Positions 1 to 9,043 are shown, numbered from the stretch's first letter. The stretch: DNA of 64,000 bases from Aquabacterium parvum (GCF_001447195.1 NZ_LFRI01000516.1:62001-126000); one strand, 5' to 3'. The notes: generated from the sequence alone by a model not told the origin. Numbers and translations: made by a program.

Positions 1-860
1 ACGCTGCGCTGCCCGCCGATCAGCGGGAAGGCCTCGACCTCCATGGGCTGCGGCAGGATGCCCACCAGGTGCAAGCGGCCGTTGGGCGCCAACGTGGACA
101 TCAGCGCCTTCCAGTTCAGCATGACGTTGACGGTGACCAGCACCATGTCGAGCTGGCCCGCGATGGCCTTCATCGACTTCGGGTCGGTGCTGGAGACCAC
201 GCGGTGCGCACCCAACTGCAGCGCCTCGTCGCGCTTGGACTCGCTCGACGTGAAGGCCGTGACCTCGCAGCCCCAGGCCCGTGCGAACTTCAGCGCCAGG
301 TGCCCCAGGCCGCCGATGCCGACCACGCCCACGCGGTGCACGGGCTTGATGTCGAAGTTCAGGAAGGGCGAGAACACCGTGATGCCACCACACAGCAGCG
401 GGCCGGCTTTGGCCGGATCCAGGCCTTCGGGGATCGGGCTGACCCACAGCCAATGCGCGCGCACCTTTTCGGCGAAACCACCATGGTGGCCCACGATGGT
501 GGCGACGCCAGCGCGGCACAGCTGCGGCTGGCCGCTCAGGCAGCTCGGGCAGGTCTGGCAGCTCACCGACATCCAGCCCAGGCCCACTTTCTGGCCCAGC
601 TTGAGGCCCTTGGCGCGCTCGCCCAGGCCCACCACCGTGCCCACCACCTCGTGGCCACCGACGATCGGGTAGGCAGAAAAACCCCACTCGTTGTCGATCA
701 GCGAGAGGTCGGAGTGGCACAGGCCACAGTGCTCGACGCGGATCTCGACCTCTTCGGCGCCCAGAGGACCCGGGTCGTACGAAAACGGCACGACGGGTTT
801 GGCAGCTTCTTGAGCAGCCCAGGCCTGGATCGTGGTGGGGCTCGTGGCGGTGGTGGTCAT
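1..860 (-). CDS. Zinc-dependent alcohol dehydrogenase, cinnamyl-alcohol/YahK type (3' end outside window)
   Basis: The reading frame is open from an ATG at 860 to the window edge, so about 286 N-terminal residues are seen and the C-terminus is missing. It is a medium-chain dehydrogenase/reductase. The catalytic-zinc motif is GLCHSD (Cys48) with GHE (His70-Glu71). Four structural-zinc cysteines lie at 101, 104, 107 and 115. A Rossmann motif GIGGLGHLALKFA is at about residues 187-199. The family reduces aldehydes with NADPH or oxidises alcohols in the cytoplasm; the substrate here is unknown. It lies 90 bp downstream of pheS on the same strand, where pheT would normally be, and a strong hairpin separates the two. 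Confidence 0.9.
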   Translation of the reverse strand, partial: MTTTATSPTTIQAWAAQEAAKPVVPFSYDPGPLGAEEVEIRVEHCGLCHSDLSLIDNEWGFSAYPIVGGHEVVGTVVGLGERAKGLKLGQKVGLGWMSVSCQTCPSCLSGQPQLCRAGVATIVGHHGGFAEKVRAHWLWVSPIPEGLDPAKAGPLLCGGITVFSPFLNFDIKPVHRVGVVGIGGLGHLALKFARAWGCEVTAFTSSESKRDEALQLGAHRVVSSTDPKSMKAIAGQLDMVLVTVNVMLNWKALMSTLAPNGRLHLVGILPQPMEVEAFPLIGGQRS

Positions 861-918
861 GCGGGCATCCTCATCAGACTGGGTTGAGACATTGACACGC
901 AGTTCGCAGCGATCACAA

Positions 919-941
919 CGAGGACAGGCGCCCTGTCCTCG
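919..941 (-). terminator. Hairpin after pheS
   Basis: A perfect 10-bp inverted repeat (919-928 with 932-941) with a 3-nt loop starts 10 nt after the pheS stop codon. It has no clear U-tract on the minus strand, so it may be a weak terminator or an mRNA 3' end stabiliser. It suggests pheS and the following dehydrogenase are separate units. Confidence 0.55.
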
Positions 942-950
942 CTCGAGCGA

Positions 951-2000
951 TCACTGAAACTGCTGCAGGAAACGCAAATCGCCTTCGTAGAACAGGCGCA
1001 GGTCGTTCACACCATAGCGCAGCATGGTGAGCCGATCCGGGCCCAGGCCAAAGGCAAAGCCAATGTACTGCTCCGGGTCCAGGCCGAAGTTGCGGACCAC
1101 GTTCGGGTGCACCTGGCCGGCGCCACCCACTTCCAGCCAGCGGCCCTTGAGCGGGCCAGAGGCAAAAGCGATGTCCACCTCGGCCGAAGGCTCGGTGAAC
1201 GGGAAAAAGGACGGGCGGAAGCGGATGTCGAGCTCGTCCGTCTCGAAGAAGGTGCTGAAGAAATCGCCCAGCACGGCCTTCAGGTCAGTGAAGCTCACGC
1301 TCTCGCCGATCCACAGGCCTTCGCACTGGTGGAACATCGGCGAATGGGTGGCGTCGCTGTCGACACGGTAGGTGCGGCCCGGTGCGATCACGCGGATCTC
1401 GGGGATGCGCTCGCCACGGGCCAGTTGCTCGGCGTGGTCCTGCACATGTTGCATGGCGTAGCGCACCTGCATCGGGCTGGTGTGCGTGCGCAGCAGGTGA
1501 CCGCCTTCGACGTAGAAGGTGTCGTGCATGGAGCGCGCGGGGTGGTCTTCCGGCGTGTTCAGCGCGGTGAAGTTGTGCCAGTCGCCTTCGATCTCGGGGC
1601 CGTCGGCCACGGCGAAGCCCATCGAGCCGAAGATGCCTTCGATGCGCTCGATGCTCAGCGACACGGGGTGCAGGCCGCCCTCGCCACGGCGACGCCCCGG
1701 CAGGCTCACGTCCAGCGATTCGGCGCGCAACTGCTGCGCGAGTTCGGCATCGGCCAAGGCCTGCCTGCGCGCATTGAGCAGCGCTTCAACCTGTTGCTTG
1801 GCCTGGTTGATGGCCGCGCCGCGGGTCTTCTTGTCTTCGGGGCTCAGGGCCGCCATGCCCTTGAGCAGATCGGTGAGCGAGCCCGACTTGCCCAGGAACC
1901 GGGCTTTGGCGTTTTCGAGGTCAGCAGGCGTGGCGGCGGCGTCGAACGCGGACTGTGCCGATTGCACCAGGGTCTGCAGGTCGCTGGACGAGTCGTTCAT
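951..2000 (-). CDS. pheS: Phenylalanine-tRNA ligase alpha subunit
   Basis: Catalytic subunit of phenylalanyl-tRNA synthetase, which charges tRNA-Phe as an alpha2beta2 enzyme. From the chosen ATG at 2000 the protein is 349 residues, close to the E. coli length (327). It shows an N-terminal coiled coil (about 1-90), the linker VSLPGRR, class II motif 2 ([16 protein letters not shown], about 262-277) and motif 3 ([14 protein letters not shown], about 317-330). An in-frame ATG at 2009 is the alternative start; neither start has a good Shine-Dalgarno. The ATG at 2000 overlaps the stop of a small upstream ORF as ATGA. The beta-subunit gene pheT, normally next, is not adjacent; a dehydrogenase gene follows. 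Confidence 0.97.
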   Translation of the reverse strand: MNDSSSDLQTLVQSAQSAFDAAATPADLENAKARFLGKSGSLTDLLKGMAALSPEDKKTRGAAINQAKQQVEALLNARRQALADAELAQQLRAESLDVSLPGRRRGEGGLHPVSLSIERIEGIFGSMGFAVADGPEIEGDWHNFTALNTPEDHPARSMHDTFYVEGGHLLRTHTSPMQVRYAMQHVQDHAEQLARGERIPEIRVIAPGRTYRVDSDATHSPMFHQCEGLWIGESVSFTDLKAVLGDFFSTFFETDELDIRFRPSFFPFTEPSAEVDIAFASGPLKGRWLEVGGAGQVHPNVVRNFGLDPEQYIGFAFGLGPDRLTMLRYGVNDLRLFYEGDLRFLQQFQ

Positions 2001-2077
2001 CGGATGCATTCGAAAAAAAAGGCCAACACGGGGTTGGCCTTGGGTTCAGTCGAGGCCACCGGCACACCGGCGGCCAT
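1997..2077 (-). CDS. Possible 26-residue pheS leader ORF
   Basis: An ATG at 2077 opens a 26-codon frame that runs through the terminator hairpin before pheS. It has three consecutive Phe codons (TTT TTT TTC) that coincide with the terminator U-tract, and it ends in a TGA overlapping the pheS ATG by 4 nt. No strong Shine-Dalgarno is visible. It could couple translation into pheS, but the Phe codons may simply be the U-tract read as codons. Translation is unproven. Confidence 0.3.
   Translation of the reverse strand: MAAGVPVASTEPKANPVLAFFFECIR
2013..2041 (-). terminator. Intrinsic terminator/attenuator directly upstream of pheS
   Basis: On the minus strand a perfect 9-bp stem (2033-2041 with 2019-2027, 5-nt loop) runs into eight T (2020-2013), only 12 nt before the pheS ATG. 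There is no room for a promoter after it, so pheS must be reached by readthrough. Two alternative helices lie upstream: 2067-2075 with 2054-2062 (9 bp including one G-U), and 2053-2060 with 2032-2040 (one bulge). The second is mutually exclusive with the terminator. This 1:2, 2:3, 3:4 arrangement resembles an attenuator. Confidence 0.75.
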
Positions 2078-2101
2078 CAGTCTGACATGGGTGCTGCGGA
2101 A

Positions 2102-2461
2102 TCAGGCAGCCAGTTGGGCCTTGGCCTTTTCAACGATGCTGGCGAAAGCAGCGGGGTCGTTGACAGCCATGTCAGCCAGGACCTTGCGATCGATTTCGAT
2201 CGAGGCCTTCTTGATGCCAGCAATGAACTTGCTGTAGGTCAGGCCCAGTGCGCGGCTGCCGGCGTTGATGCGAGCGATCCACAGGCGGCGGAATTCGCGC
2301 TTCTTGGCGCGACGGTCACGGTAGGCGTACTGACCGGCCTTCATCACCGCCTGCTTGGCGATGCGATAGACGTTCTTGCGGCGACCGCGGAAGCCCTTGG
2401 CGAGGGCGAGGACTTTTTTGTGACGGGCACGGGCGGTAACGCCACGTTTGACGCGAGGCAT
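2102..2461 (-). CDS. rplT: 50S ribosomal protein L20
   Basis: 119 residues, the usual L20 length. The N-terminus is [16 protein letters not shown] and the body contains the conserved [10 protein letters not shown] segment. L20 binds 23S rRNA early in large-subunit assembly. In E. coli it also represses its own operon by binding the mRNA before rpmI. It lies 55 bp downstream of rpmI on the same strand; the pheS attenuator follows it. Confidence 0.99.
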   Translation of the reverse strand: MPRVKRGVTARARHKKVLALAKGFRGRRKNVYRIAKQAVMKAGQYAYRDRRAKKREFRRLWIARINAGSRALGLTYSKFIAGIKKASIEIDRKVLADMAVNDPAAFASIVEKAKAQLAA

Positions 2462-2516
2462 GTGTAGCTCCTTCTGCGTTGACTAGATGACTGGACGAGA
2501 CGGCTGCTTGCGGGTC

Positions 2517-2720
2517 TTACAGACCGGCGAAAGGCAGCATCTGGGCCATGTGGCCCATGTTGGTCTCGTGCACGTTGACGGCGCCGCGGAGCTGGCGCTT
2601 GTTCTTCGTGGTCTTCTTGGTCAGGATGTGGCGCTTGAAGGCTTGGCCGCGCTTGACGGTGCCACCGGGACGAACGCGAAAACGCTTCTTCGCGCTGCTC
2701 TTGGTCTTCATCTTGGGCAT
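2517..2720 (-). CDS. rpmI: 50S ribosomal protein L35
   Basis: 67 residues, starting [17 protein letters not shown], typical L35. It is a small basic structural protein of the large ribosomal subunit. The ATG at 2720 is preceded by AAGGAG with 7-nt spacing. It sits in the order infC-rpmI-rplT but is separated from infC by 255 bp, and that spacer holds a predicted pseudoknot. Translation of rpmI, and through coupling rplT, is probably controlled by L20 binding there. Confidence 0.98.
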   Translation of the reverse strand: MPKMKTKSSAKKRFRVRPGGTVKRGQAFKRHILTKKTTKNKRQLRGAVNVHETNMGHMAQMLPFAGL

Positions 2721-2750
2721 GTTGATGCTCCTTATGACTTGTTCCTGTCA

Positions 2751-2881
2751 GGCGCCACGGCAACCCACGTCCGTGTCTTGATGGCCTGCAGGCACTTTGA
2801 TTGCCTCGGTGGCGCCCTTGAAAGGCACCACTTCGGCTTGGAGGCCGCCAGAAGCAACAAAGCGGCTCAACCTGGGTTGCC
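2751..2881 (-). promoter_or_regulatory. Predicted long-range mRNA pseudoknot upstream of rpmI (candidate L20 operator)
   Basis: Two perfect 8-bp complementarities cross each other. Plus-strand positions 2751-2758 pair with 2809-2816 (GGCGCCAC with GTGGCGCC), and 2759-2766 pair with 2874-2881 (GGCAACCC with GGGTTGCC). The inner halves are contiguous, so the helices could stack coaxially, ending about 17 nt before the rpmI Shine-Dalgarno (2728-2733). In E. coli L20 represses rpmI-rplT through a long-range pseudoknot at this operon position; equivalence here is inferred. Confidence 0.6.
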
Positions 2882-2975
2882 CCTGGGTGATCCGCCTCGC
2901 AGACTGCTGTCGGCTTCGGCCGGCGGGCACCCCCACAAACAGGGCAAACCCACCAAAGCCTTTGATGATAACAGA

Positions 2976-3524
2976 TTATTTCTTCTTCTTGGGGCCCAGA
3001 ACCATGATCATCTGGCGCCCTTCCAGCTTGGGCATGTTCTCGACCAGGGAGCAGTCCTGCAGGTCATCACGCACGCGTTCCAGCAGGCGCATGCCCAGGT
3101 CCTGGTGGGTGATTTCACGACCACGGAAGCGCAGCGTGACCTTGCCCTTGTCACCGTCCTCCAGGAAGCGGCGCAGGTTGCGCAGCTTGATCTGGTAGTC
3201 GCCTTCGTCGGTGCCGGGGCGGAACTTGACTTCCTTGACCTCGATGACCTTCTGCTTGAGCTTGGCGTCGTGGGCCTTTTTCTGCTCCTGGTACTTGAAC
3301 TTGCCGTAGTCCATCAGGCGGCAGACAGGGGGATCTGCCGTGGCGGAGATCTCGACCAGGTCCACATCGTGCTCGGCCGACAGTCGCAGGGCTTCCTGGA
3401 TGCTGACGACGCCGAGGGGCTCGTTCTCAGGTCCGTTCAGGCGGACTTCGGGCGCAGTGATTTCACGGTTCAGCCGGTGCTTGCGCTCGTCGTTGCGCGT
3501 GCGGCGGTCAAAGAAGTTAGCGAT
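2976..3524 (-). CDS. infC: Translation initiation factor IF-3, ATC start
   Basis: IF-3 binds the 30S subunit, blocks subunit joining and checks start codons. The best start is the rare codon ATC at 3524: AAGGA lies 8 nt upstream, and the resulting N-terminus matches the beta-proteobacterial IF-3 pattern. This gives 182 residues. The longer frame to 3566 adds 14 unconserved residues. Conserved segments are [12 protein letters not shown], the linker [10 protein letters not shown], and [12 protein letters not shown] in the C-domain. Non-AUG starts let IF-3 repress its own synthesis in E. coli. In related bacteria thrS lies directly upstream; here a sensor kinase gene intervenes. Confidence 0.95.
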   Translation of the reverse strand: MANFFDRRTRNDERKHRLNREITAPEVRLNGPENEPLGVVSIQEALRLSAEHDVDLVEISATADPPVCRLMDYGKFKYQEQKKAHDAKLKQKVIEVKEVKFRPGTDEGDYQIKLRNLRRFLEDGDKGKVTLRFRGREITHQDLGMRLLERVRDDLQDCSLVENMPKLEGRQMIMVLGPKKKK

Positions 3525-3851
3525 GTCTGTTTCCTTCGGGCCCGGCGTTGAAATCGCTCGAACCAATGGTCGGTGAACACGCGCCCGGCGGGTTGGCGAC
3601 CGGCTGTCCAGACTGCATGAACAGACGCGGCACGCGTCAGACCTGACCGGCGATGTCTGGGTCGAGCTTCAAGGCAACAAGGCAGAAGTCTTCATCGACA
3701 TCGCGCCGAGGCTATTTGTTGCCCCGGGCGCGCACAGAGCCAGAGCCTGCGCACACGGCGCACTCAACTGACCTTAGCGCGCGAAAGTTTACACGCTCCT
3801 GGCACGTTGCGCAAACCCAACGATCGCTCCAAGGCCTCACAGAGGACCCGA
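3525..3851. other. Intergenic region, divergent infC / sensor kinase
   Basis: This 327-bp spacer must hold the infC-operon promoter (leftward) and the sensor-kinase promoter (rightward), because the genes diverge. AGAGGA at 3841-3846 is the Shine-Dalgarno that sets the kinase start. No unambiguous -35/-10 pair was identified for either gene. No tRNA or small ORF with support was seen. Confidence 0.5.
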
Positions 3852-6818
3852 ATGAGCACCCATGGCAGACTTCGCCATGGCCCCCGCGATGTTTCGACAC
3901 CTCCAACGCCCCCATCGCCCATGCCCCTGCCCCATTGCTGGCGACGGCTCCTGCTGAGCCTGACAGCGACCTGCCTGCTGCTCTGCAGCGGCGTTCCTGC
4001 CGCCCAGGAGTCTCCTGCCCCATCCGCCCCTGCCACGGGCTTGAAGGTGCTGCACGTCGTCAGCGACGAAAATTTCCCGCCCTACACCTACCGCAACAGC
4101 GATGGCGGGCCGGAGGGCCTGCTCATCGACCGTTGGCGCCTGTGGTCCCGCAAGACAGGCGTGCCTGTCGAATTCAGCCTTCGCCCCTGGGCTCAAGCGC
4201 TGCAAGCACTGCAATCGGGCGAGGCCGATGTCATTGACCTGATCTACCGCACCCCTTCACGGGAAGCGCAATACGACTTTTCCCGTCCGTACGCGGACAT
4301 GCCTGTTGGCATTTTCAGCCACAGCGACATCCTGGGCATCCACGACACCGCCACGCTCAAAGGTTTCCTCATTGGGGCGCAGGACGGCGATGCCTGCATC
4401 GAACAACTGCAGGCAGCGGGCGTGCGCACCATCGCGACTTACGCCAACTACGAGCAGCTCATTCGCGCAGCTCAGCGACAAGAGGTCAAGGTCTTCTGTC
4501 TCGACGAGGGCCCCGCGCGCTTTTACCTCTACAAACTCGGCGTCGACACCGAGTTCAAGCAATCGTTCGTGCTCTACACAGGCCAGGCACACCGCGCCGT
4601 CAAGGAAGGTCGCACCGAGTTGCTGGATTTCGTCGAAAAGGGCATGCAAGCCATCTCCGAGGCAGAGGAGCAGGCGCTGCAAGACAAGTGGCTGGGAGGT
4701 GGAAGTCGTGCACCTCACGTGCCCCCGCAAGCCTGGTGGGCCGCAGCCACGGTGCTGCTGGGCGCTGGCCTGCTGCTGCTTTGGAACATGCAGTTGCGCC
4801 GACGCGTGAGCGCGCGCACATCGGCCCTGCATGGCGCGCTTGAGGCCTTGCAACAGGCACACCAGGACACCGAAGTGGCGCGCGCCGACCTGGCAGCCAC
4901 CCTGGAGGCGATCCCGGACTGGCTGATCGAGTTCGATGCCAACGGCCGCGTCGTCAACGCTTTCGCGGGCCGCGAAGGCAGCGCCATCGAGGCAGATGCC
5001 TCCAGGCTGATCGGGCAGCCCCCCGAAGCCTTCCTGCCGGAGGCGGCCGCCCAACTGATGCAGGCATCGGTTGACACCGCGCGCAAAGAAGGAAGGGATC
5101 TGGGCCGAAGCATCTGCCTGAATGCGCCGTCCGGTCCGCGTTGGCTTGAGCTCTCGAGCACACGCAAGCTGCACGGCCAGCAATTGCACGTGCTCACGCT
5201 CGCTCGTGACATCACCCAAAGACGCCAAGCCGAGGCCGACACAGAGCAAGCCAGGCTGGCTCAAGCTGCGGCCGAACGCGACAAGCTCTTCAAGGTGCTC
5301 TATGAAATGGCACCAGTGGCGATGGCCTTCCAGCGCGGCAACGAGGTCGTGTCCGTCAACCAGCGCTACATGGGCCAACTGGGCTTGACGGCAGAGGACA
5401 TCCGCCACCCCGAACAGTGGTTCCAACGCGCTTACCCAGACCCGGATTACCGCGAATGGGTGATCCTGCGCTGGCAGCAGGACATCGAGCTGGCCCGCAA
5501 CGGCGATGGCACCGTGCCGGCACGCGAATACCAGGTCAAGACAGGGCACGGTCACACGCTCGACGTGCTGATTGGCGGACAACTGCTCGATGATGGCCTG
5601 CTCATCACCCTGCAAGACATCTCCCCGCTCAAGCGAGCCAAGGAAGCGGCCGAAGCCGCCAACGAGGCCAAAAGCGCCTTCCTGGCCACCATGAGCCATG
5701 AAATCCGCACGCCACTGAACGCCATCATCGGGCTGACGGCCTTGCTGCTTCGCGACGACCTGCTGGAGCCCGCACGCGTTCGAGACCACCTGCGCAAGGT
5801 GGAAGGAGCCAGTCAGCTGCTGCTGGGCACCATCAACGACATCCTGGACTTTTCAAAGATCGAGGCAGGAAAGCTGGAGATCGAGCGCCAACCCTTCGAG
5901 CCCCGCACGCTGCTGCGCCAACTGGCCTGGACACTCGAAGACCAGGCACGCTCGAAAGGCCTGACGCTGTCGACGCACGCCGACGCCGAGGTGCCGCAAA
6001 GCATGCAAGGCGACCCGCTCAGGCTCGGCCAGGTGCTGCTGAACCTCGCAGGCAACGCGGTGAAGTTCACCGAGGAGGGGCACATCGACATCCGCCTGAG
6101 CATCACGCAGGACGCGCAACAGCGCAGCCTGCTGAGGGCTGAGGTCAAGGACTCGGGCATCGGCATCGATGTCGATGCCCAAGCTCGATTGTTCAAACCA
6201 TTTCAGCAGGCCGACAACTCAACCACCCGTCGCTTTGGCGGCACCGGCCTTGGGCTGGCCATCAGCCGGCGAATCGTGGAGCTCATGGGGGGGCGCATCG
6301 GTGTGAACAGCAGCCCCGGTGAAGGCTCCACTTTCTGGCTGGAAATCCCCATGACGCAAGCCGAACAGACAGACGCCCCGGACGCAGCGACCACCCCTGC
6401 CGATTCGGGTCTGCCGATGATGGCCAAGCTGCCTGCCGGCATGAACGTGTTGCTGGCCGAGGACAATGAGCTCAACCGAGAACTGGCTTGCGAGCTGCTG
6501 CAACTGCACGGCCTGACCGTGCACACAGCCACCAACGGTCGCGAGGCGGTGTCCCTGGCAGCAAACCCGAATCAAACGCTCGACTTGATCCTGATGGACA
6601 TGCAAATGCCCGAGATGGACGGCCTGGAGGCAACTCGCCTGGTGCGAGCCATGCCACACCGTCAGCGGGTCCCCGTGATCGCCATGACGGCCAACGCGTC
6701 GCTGGACGACAGGCAGCGCTGCATCGATGCAGGCATGAACGACCACCTGCCCAAGCCCTTCGAGCTCACGCGGCTGACGCTGACACTGCAGCGCTGGCTG
6801 GTACCGCCCCCAGGCTGA
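3852..6818 (+). CDS. Hybrid sensor histidine kinase with periplasmic solute-binding-type sensor
   Basis: 988 residues from the ATG at 3852. Order: N-terminal membrane signal (about 28-52), a bacterial extracellular solute-binding family 3 domain (about 65-282, starting [16 protein letters not shown]), a second membrane segment (about 296-311), two PAS-like regions (about 330-460 and 470-590), the HisKA box [14 protein letters not shown] with phospho-acceptor His616, an ATPase domain (N-box [25 protein letters not shown]), and a C-terminal receiver with Asp916 in [11 protein letters not shown]. Like EvgS/BvgS-type kinases it probably senses a small periplasmic ligand. No partner response regulator or Hpt domain is adjacent. 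It sits on the opposite strand between thrS and infC. Confidence 0.93.
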   Translation: MSTHGRLRHGPRDVSTPPTPPSPMPLPHCWRRLLLSLTATCLLLCSGVPAAQESPAPSAPATGLKVLHVVSDENFPPYTYRNSDGGPEGLLIDRWRLWSRKTGVPVEFSLRPWAQALQALQSGEADVIDLIYRTPSREAQYDFSRPYADMPVGIFSHSDILGIHDTATLKGFLIGAQDGDACIEQLQAAGVRTIATYANYEQLIRAAQRQEVKVFCLDEGPARFYLYKLGVDTEFKQSFVLYTGQAHRAVKEGRTELLDFVEKGMQAISEAEEQALQDKWLGGGSRAPHVPPQAWWAAATVLLGAGLLLLWNMQLRRRVSARTSALHGALEALQQAHQDTEVARADLAATLEAIPDWLIEFDANGRVVNAFAGREGSAIEADASRLIGQPPEAFLPEAAAQLMQASVDTARKEGRDLGRSICLNAPSGPRWLELSSTRKLHGQQLHVLTLARDITQRRQAEADTEQARLAQAAAERDKLFKVLYEMAPVAMAFQRGNEVVSVNQRYMGQLGLTAEDIRHPEQWFQRAYPDPDYREWVILRWQQDIELARNGDGTVPAREYQVKTGHGHTLDVLIGGQLLDDGLLITLQDISPLKRAKEAAEAANEAKSAFLATMSHEIRTPLNAIIGLTALLLRDDLLEPARVRDHLRKVEGASQLLLGTINDILDFSKIEAGKLEIERQPFEPRTLLRQLAWTLEDQARSKGLTLSTHADAEVPQSMQGDPLRLGQVLLNLAGNAVKFTEEGHIDIRLSITQDAQQRSLLRAEVKDSGIGIDVDAQARLFKPFQQADNSTTRRFGGTGLGLAISRRIVELMGGRIGVNSSPGEGSTFWLEIPMTQAEQTDAPDAATTPADSGLPMMAKLPAGMNVLLAEDNELNRELACELLQLHGLTVHTATNGREAVSLAANPNQTLDLILMDMQMPEMDGLEATRLVRAMPHRQRVPVIAMTANASLDDRQRCIDAGMNDHLPKPFELTRLTLTLQRWLVPPPG

Positions 6819-6839
6819 GGGAGCGGCCCGGCCATCTGA

Positions 6840-8759
6840 TCAACTGCGCTCGTTCGTCGCCTGGTTGATCAGTGCGGTCAGCGCCGACAGGTCCATCACT
6901 CCCAGGTCCTGGTTGCCACGGGCGCGCACGGCCACCTTGCCGGCGTCCTTTTCCTTGTCGCCCAGCACGATGAAGTAAGGCACCTTCTGAAGCGCGTGTT
7001 CGCGGATCTTGTAGGTGATCTTCTCGTTGCGGGTGTCGAGCTTGGTGCGGATGCCGGCCTTGTTCAGTGCCGCAGCCACGTCACGTGCGTAGTCGACCTG
7101 TGCGTCGGTGATGTTGAGCACCACGGCCTGCACGGGCGACAGCCACACCGGCAAGGCCCCCGCGTGCTGCTCGATCAGGATGCCGATGAAGCGCTCGAGC
7201 GAGCCCAGGATCGCGCGGTGCAGCATCACAGGGTGCTTGCGGTCGCTGGCCTCGGTCACGTACTCGGCGCCCAGGCGCTCGGGCATCGAGAAGTCGACCT
7301 GGATGGTGCCGCACTGCCAGTGACGACCCAGCGCGTCTTTCAGCGTGTACTCGATCTTGGGGCCGTAGAACGCGCCGTCGCCAGGGGCGATGGTGAACTC
7401 GCTGTTGGTGGCCTTGAGGCTTTCCATCAGCGCGTTCTCGGCCTTGTCCCACACCTCGTCGGAGCCGATGCGCTTTTCAGGGCGCGTGGCGACCTTGTAG
7501 ATGATGTCGGTGAAGCCGAAATCGGCGTAGACCTTCTGCAGCAGCGCTGTGAAGTCCACGCACTCCTGCAGGATCTGGTCTTCGGTGCAGAAGACGTGGC
7601 CGTCGTCCTGCGTGAAGCCGCGCACGCGCATGATGCCGTGCAGGCCGCCGGTGGGCTCATTGCGGTGACACTGACCGAACTCGCCGTAGCGAATGGGCAG
7701 GTCGCGGTAGCTCTTGATGCCCTGATTGAAGATCAGGATGTGGCCGGGGCAGTTCATCGGCTTGAGCGCGTAGTCGCGCTTTTCCGACTCGGTGGTGAAC
7801 ATGTTCTCGCGGTACTTGTCCCAGTGGCCGGTCTTCTCCCACAGCGTCTTGTCGATGATCTGCGGGCCCTTGACCTCCTGGTAACCGTTGTCACGGTAGA
7901 CCTGGCGCATGTACTGCTCCACGGCCTGCCACACGGTCCAGCCCTTGGGGTGCCAGAACACCACGCCCGGGGCGTGCTCGTCGATGTGGAACAGGTCGAG
8001 CTCCTTGCCCAGCTTGCGGTGGTCGCGCTTTTCGGCTTCTTCCAGGCGGGTGAGGTACAGCTGCAGGTCTTCCTTGCTCGTCCAGGCCGTGCCGTAGACG
8101 CGCTGCAGCTGCTCGTTGCGGTGGTCACCGCGCCAGTAGGCGCCGGCCACCTTCATCAGCTTGAAGTGCTTGAGCTTGCCGGTGGTGGGCACGTGCGGGC
8201 CGCGGCACAGGTCGGTGAAGGCGCCTTCGCTGTAGAGCGACACGTCCTGGTCGGCCGGGATGCTCTCGATGATCTCGGCCTTGTAGTGCTCACCCAGGCT
8301 CTTGAAGTACGCAACCGCCTCATCACGCGGCAGCACCTTGCGCTCGACCTTCTCGTCCCTCTTGGCCAGCTCGCCCATCTTCTTTTCGATGGCAGCCAGG
8401 TCTTCGGGCGTGAAGGGGCGCTTGTAGGCGAAGTCGTAATAGAAGCCGTCTTCGATGGTCGGGCCGATGGTGACCTGAGCCTCGGGGAACAGCTCCTTGA
8501 CGGCGTAGGCCAGCAAGTGGGCGGTCGAGTGGCGGATGACGTCCAGGCCGTCGGCGTCCTTCTCGGTGACGATGGCCAGTTGCGTGTCGGCCTCGATGCG
8601 GTAGGAGGTGTCCACCAGGCGGGCGGCATCGCCCTGCCCCACGCGGCCGGCCAACGCAGCCTTGGCCAAGCCGGTACCGATGGAGGCGGCCACTTCGGCC
8701 ACGGTCACCGGCTGCGGGAACTCGCGCTTGGAGCCGTCGGGCAGTTGAATCGAAATCAT
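6840..8759 (-). CDS. thrS: Threonine-tRNA ligase
   Basis: Charges tRNA-Thr. 639 residues from the ATG at 8759, which has GAGGA 7 nt upstream; E. coli ThrS has 642. It starts with a TGS domain ([11 protein letters not shown], about 1-60), followed by the editing domain. The class II core has the zinc ligands Cys in MNCPGH, His in DDGHVFC and His in [10 protein letters not shown], motif 2 around [13 protein letters not shown], and a C-terminal anticodon-binding domain. A terminator, antiterminator and Thr-rich leader peptide precede the gene, so expression is likely set by tRNA-Thr charging. It is separated from infC by an opposing kinase gene. Confidence 0.98.
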   Translation of the reverse strand: MISIQLPDGSKREFPQPVTVAEVAASIGTGLAKAALAGRVGQGDAARLVDTSYRIEADTQLAIVTEKDADGLDVIRHSTAHLLAYAVKELFPEAQVTIGPTIEDGFYYDFAYKRPFTPEDLAAIEKKMGELAKRDEKVERKVLPRDEAVAYFKSLGEHYKAEIIESIPADQDVSLYSEGAFTDLCRGPHVPTTGKLKHFKLMKVAGAYWRGDHRNEQLQRVYGTAWTSKEDLQLYLTRLEEAEKRDHRKLGKELDLFHIDEHAPGVVFWHPKGWTVWQAVEQYMRQVYRDNGYQEVKGPQIIDKTLWEKTGHWDKYRENMFTTESEKRDYALKPMNCPGHILIFNQGIKSYRDLPIRYGEFGQCHRNEPTGGLHGIMRVRGFTQDDGHVFCTEDQILQECVDFTALLQKVYADFGFTDIIYKVATRPEKRIGSDEVWDKAENALMESLKATNSEFTIAPGDGAFYGPKIEYTLKDALGRHWQCGTIQVDFSMPERLGAEYVTEASDRKHPVMLHRAILGSLERFIGILIEQHAGALPVWLSPVQAVVLNITDAQVDYARDVAAALNKAGIRTKLDTRNEKITYKIREHALQKVPYFIVLGDKEKDAGKVAVRARGNQDLGVMDLSALTALINQATNERS

Positions 8760-8828
8760 CTTGGTTTCCTCAGTGGGGAAGTTGCCCCTCCGGCTTGGTG
8801 CAGCCGCCGGTTGAAAGCATTCGGGCAA

Positions 8829-8856
8829 CAAAAAAGCGCGGTGGCTGCCGCGCTTT
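8829..8856 (-). terminator. thrS leader terminator (attenuator)
   Basis: On the minus strand a perfect 9-bp stem (8848-8856 with 8833-8841, 6-nt loop) is followed by a T-run (8834-8829). It lies about 70 nt before the thrS ATG, inside its leader, with no promoter seen after it. It can be disrupted by pairing of its 5' arm and loop (8843-8851) with 8891-8900. Confidence 0.88.
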
Positions 8857-8900
8857 CAGGTTTGTAGAAGCAAACAGGTTTGCGAAAGCAGCGGCCAGCC
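8843..8900 (-). promoter_or_regulatory. thrS antiterminator pairing
   Basis: Minus-strand segment GGCTGGCCGC (8900-8891) pairs with GCGGCAGCC (8851-8843) with a single bulged G. This sequesters the 5' arm of the terminator. The upstream segment begins 2 nt after the leader-peptide stop codon, so a ribosome resting at that stop would mask it and allow termination. A ribosome stalled earlier on Thr codons would leave it free. This is the classical attenuation geometry. Confidence 0.7.
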
Positions 8901-8902
8901 GA

Positions 8903-8950
8903 CTAGACCTCGGTCGAGGTGAAAGTGGGGGTCGAAGTTCGCGGTGTCAT
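8903..8950 (-). CDS. Threonine-rich leader peptide controlling thrS
   Basis: A 15-residue ORF, MTPRTSTPTFTSTEV, starts at ATG 8950 and ends at TAG. Six of its 15 residues are Thr (ACA, ACT, ACC codons). The last codons can form a small 6-bp hairpin. AAAGG lies 11 nt before the ATG, a longish spacing. It is followed by an antiterminator segment and an intrinsic terminator, the set expected for ribosome-mediated attenuation sensing charged tRNA-Thr. The peptide itself probably has no function. Confidence 0.75.
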   Translation of the reverse strand: MTPRTSTPTFTSTEV

Positions 8951-9024
8951 AACCGTGAGTGCCTTTCTACGTTCCTTACGATGTGCCAAATCAAAACGAC
9001 GCCCTGTCGAGCATCAGGGGCCCG

Positions 9025-9030
9025 ATTGTA
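9025..9030 (-). promoter_or_regulatory. Candidate -10 box of the thrS leader transcript
   Basis: TACAAT on the minus strand, about 75 nt before the leader-peptide ATG and just past the aceA terminator. A good -35 was not found at 16-18 nt; that position overlaps the aceA terminator. It lies within a small inverted repeat (GCCCG/CGGGC). Confidence 0.4.
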
Positions 9031-9043
9031 GCGGGCCGAAATG

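Noticed and set aside
2748..2936. 62-codon minus-strand ORF between infC and rpmI
   Set aside because: No Shine-Dalgarno and no recognisable family; it covers the pseudoknot helices, which explain the sequence better.
3799..3809. TGGCACG followed by TTGC upstream of the sensor kinase, resembling a sigma-54 promoter
   Set aside because: The two elements are directly joined; the required 4-nt spacer (10 nt between GG and GC) is missing.
6996..8867. Long plus-strand open frame antisense to thrS (over 600 codons)
   Set aside because: It mirrors the codon pattern of thrS on the other strand, has no recognisable domain, and such shadows occur opposite most genes in this GC-rich window.
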